From contig JXTC01000252.1 in the NCBI GenBank assembly GCA_002914845.1, positions 1 to 64,000 of the forward strand: DNA of 64,000 bases, written 5' to 3'. This stretch comes from Trema orientale (Eukaryota; Streptophyta; Magnoliopsida; Rosales; Cannabaceae). This document shows positions 63,924 to 64,000 of this stretch, piece after piece (the first letter of the stretch is position 1; each line of letters begins with the position of its first letter). The notes under the pieces were generated by a model that was given only the letters and a program-made list of their open reading frames with translations, was not told the DNA's origin and did not search any database. The translations under genes and the position numbers were made by a program.

Positions 63924-64000
63924 GTAAATTTGCGTTTTTCCAGTAATACTATCATCTTGTGTATCAAGTATTTTTAAACTTTTGCGACAACAATATTGGG

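Overview
This window is nuclear DNA of a dicot plant. Genes are split by many GT-AG introns, non-coding DNA is very AT-rich and full of short inverted-repeat transposons, and every recognisable product belongs to a land-plant family. I reconstructed ten protein-coding genes at exon level with matching reading phases. They are a laccase (minus, 2268-5657), a SIAMESE-RELATED (SMR) CDK inhibitor (minus, 11358-11573), a group IIc WRKY factor (plus, 16919-19093), a HAD-type nucleotidase-like phosphatase (plus, 28868-30568), a plastid-targeted NAD(P)-binding SDR-like protein (plus, 34402-36833), a plastid YidD-like protein (plus, 37879-38754), a TRP/TBP telomere-repeat-binding protein (minus, 39765-43361), an ORP3-type oxysterol-binding protein (minus, 46492-51094), a rhomboid protease (plus, 57355-60093) and the 5' half of an organellar RNase II/R, RNR1 (plus, 61268 to beyond the right edge).

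Layout: 0-16 kb holds a retrotransposon LTR end, MITEs, the laccase, the small SMR gene and long AT-rich intergenic DNA. 16.9-19.1 kb is the WRKY gene. 19-28 kb is a gene-poor gap with a 635-bp hAT-type element and other repeats. From 28 kb to the right edge the window is gene-dense, with gaps at 30.6-34.4 kb and 51-57 kb that hold Harbinger-like and Mutator-like MITEs. A degenerate tRNA-Glu lies at 31284-31362.

The genes are not an operon and share no single pathway. Several products act in plastids (SDR-like protein, YidD, RNR1); the laccase is apoplastic; the SMR, WRKY and TRP proteins are nuclear. From memory, the SMR4 / HAD / SDR / RNR1 order matches neighbouring loci at Arabidopsis At5g02220-At5g02250, and the TRP1 / ORP3 pair matches At5g59420-At5g59430. 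The window therefore looks like an unfractionated ancestral block.

I found no clearly new biological system. The most useful non-obvious signals are a near-perfect miR397 site in the laccase, a canonical E2F site upstream of the SMR gene, a cluster of five start codons at the SMR start, several MITEs with intact target-site duplications, and an ambiguous base that breaks the YidD frame.
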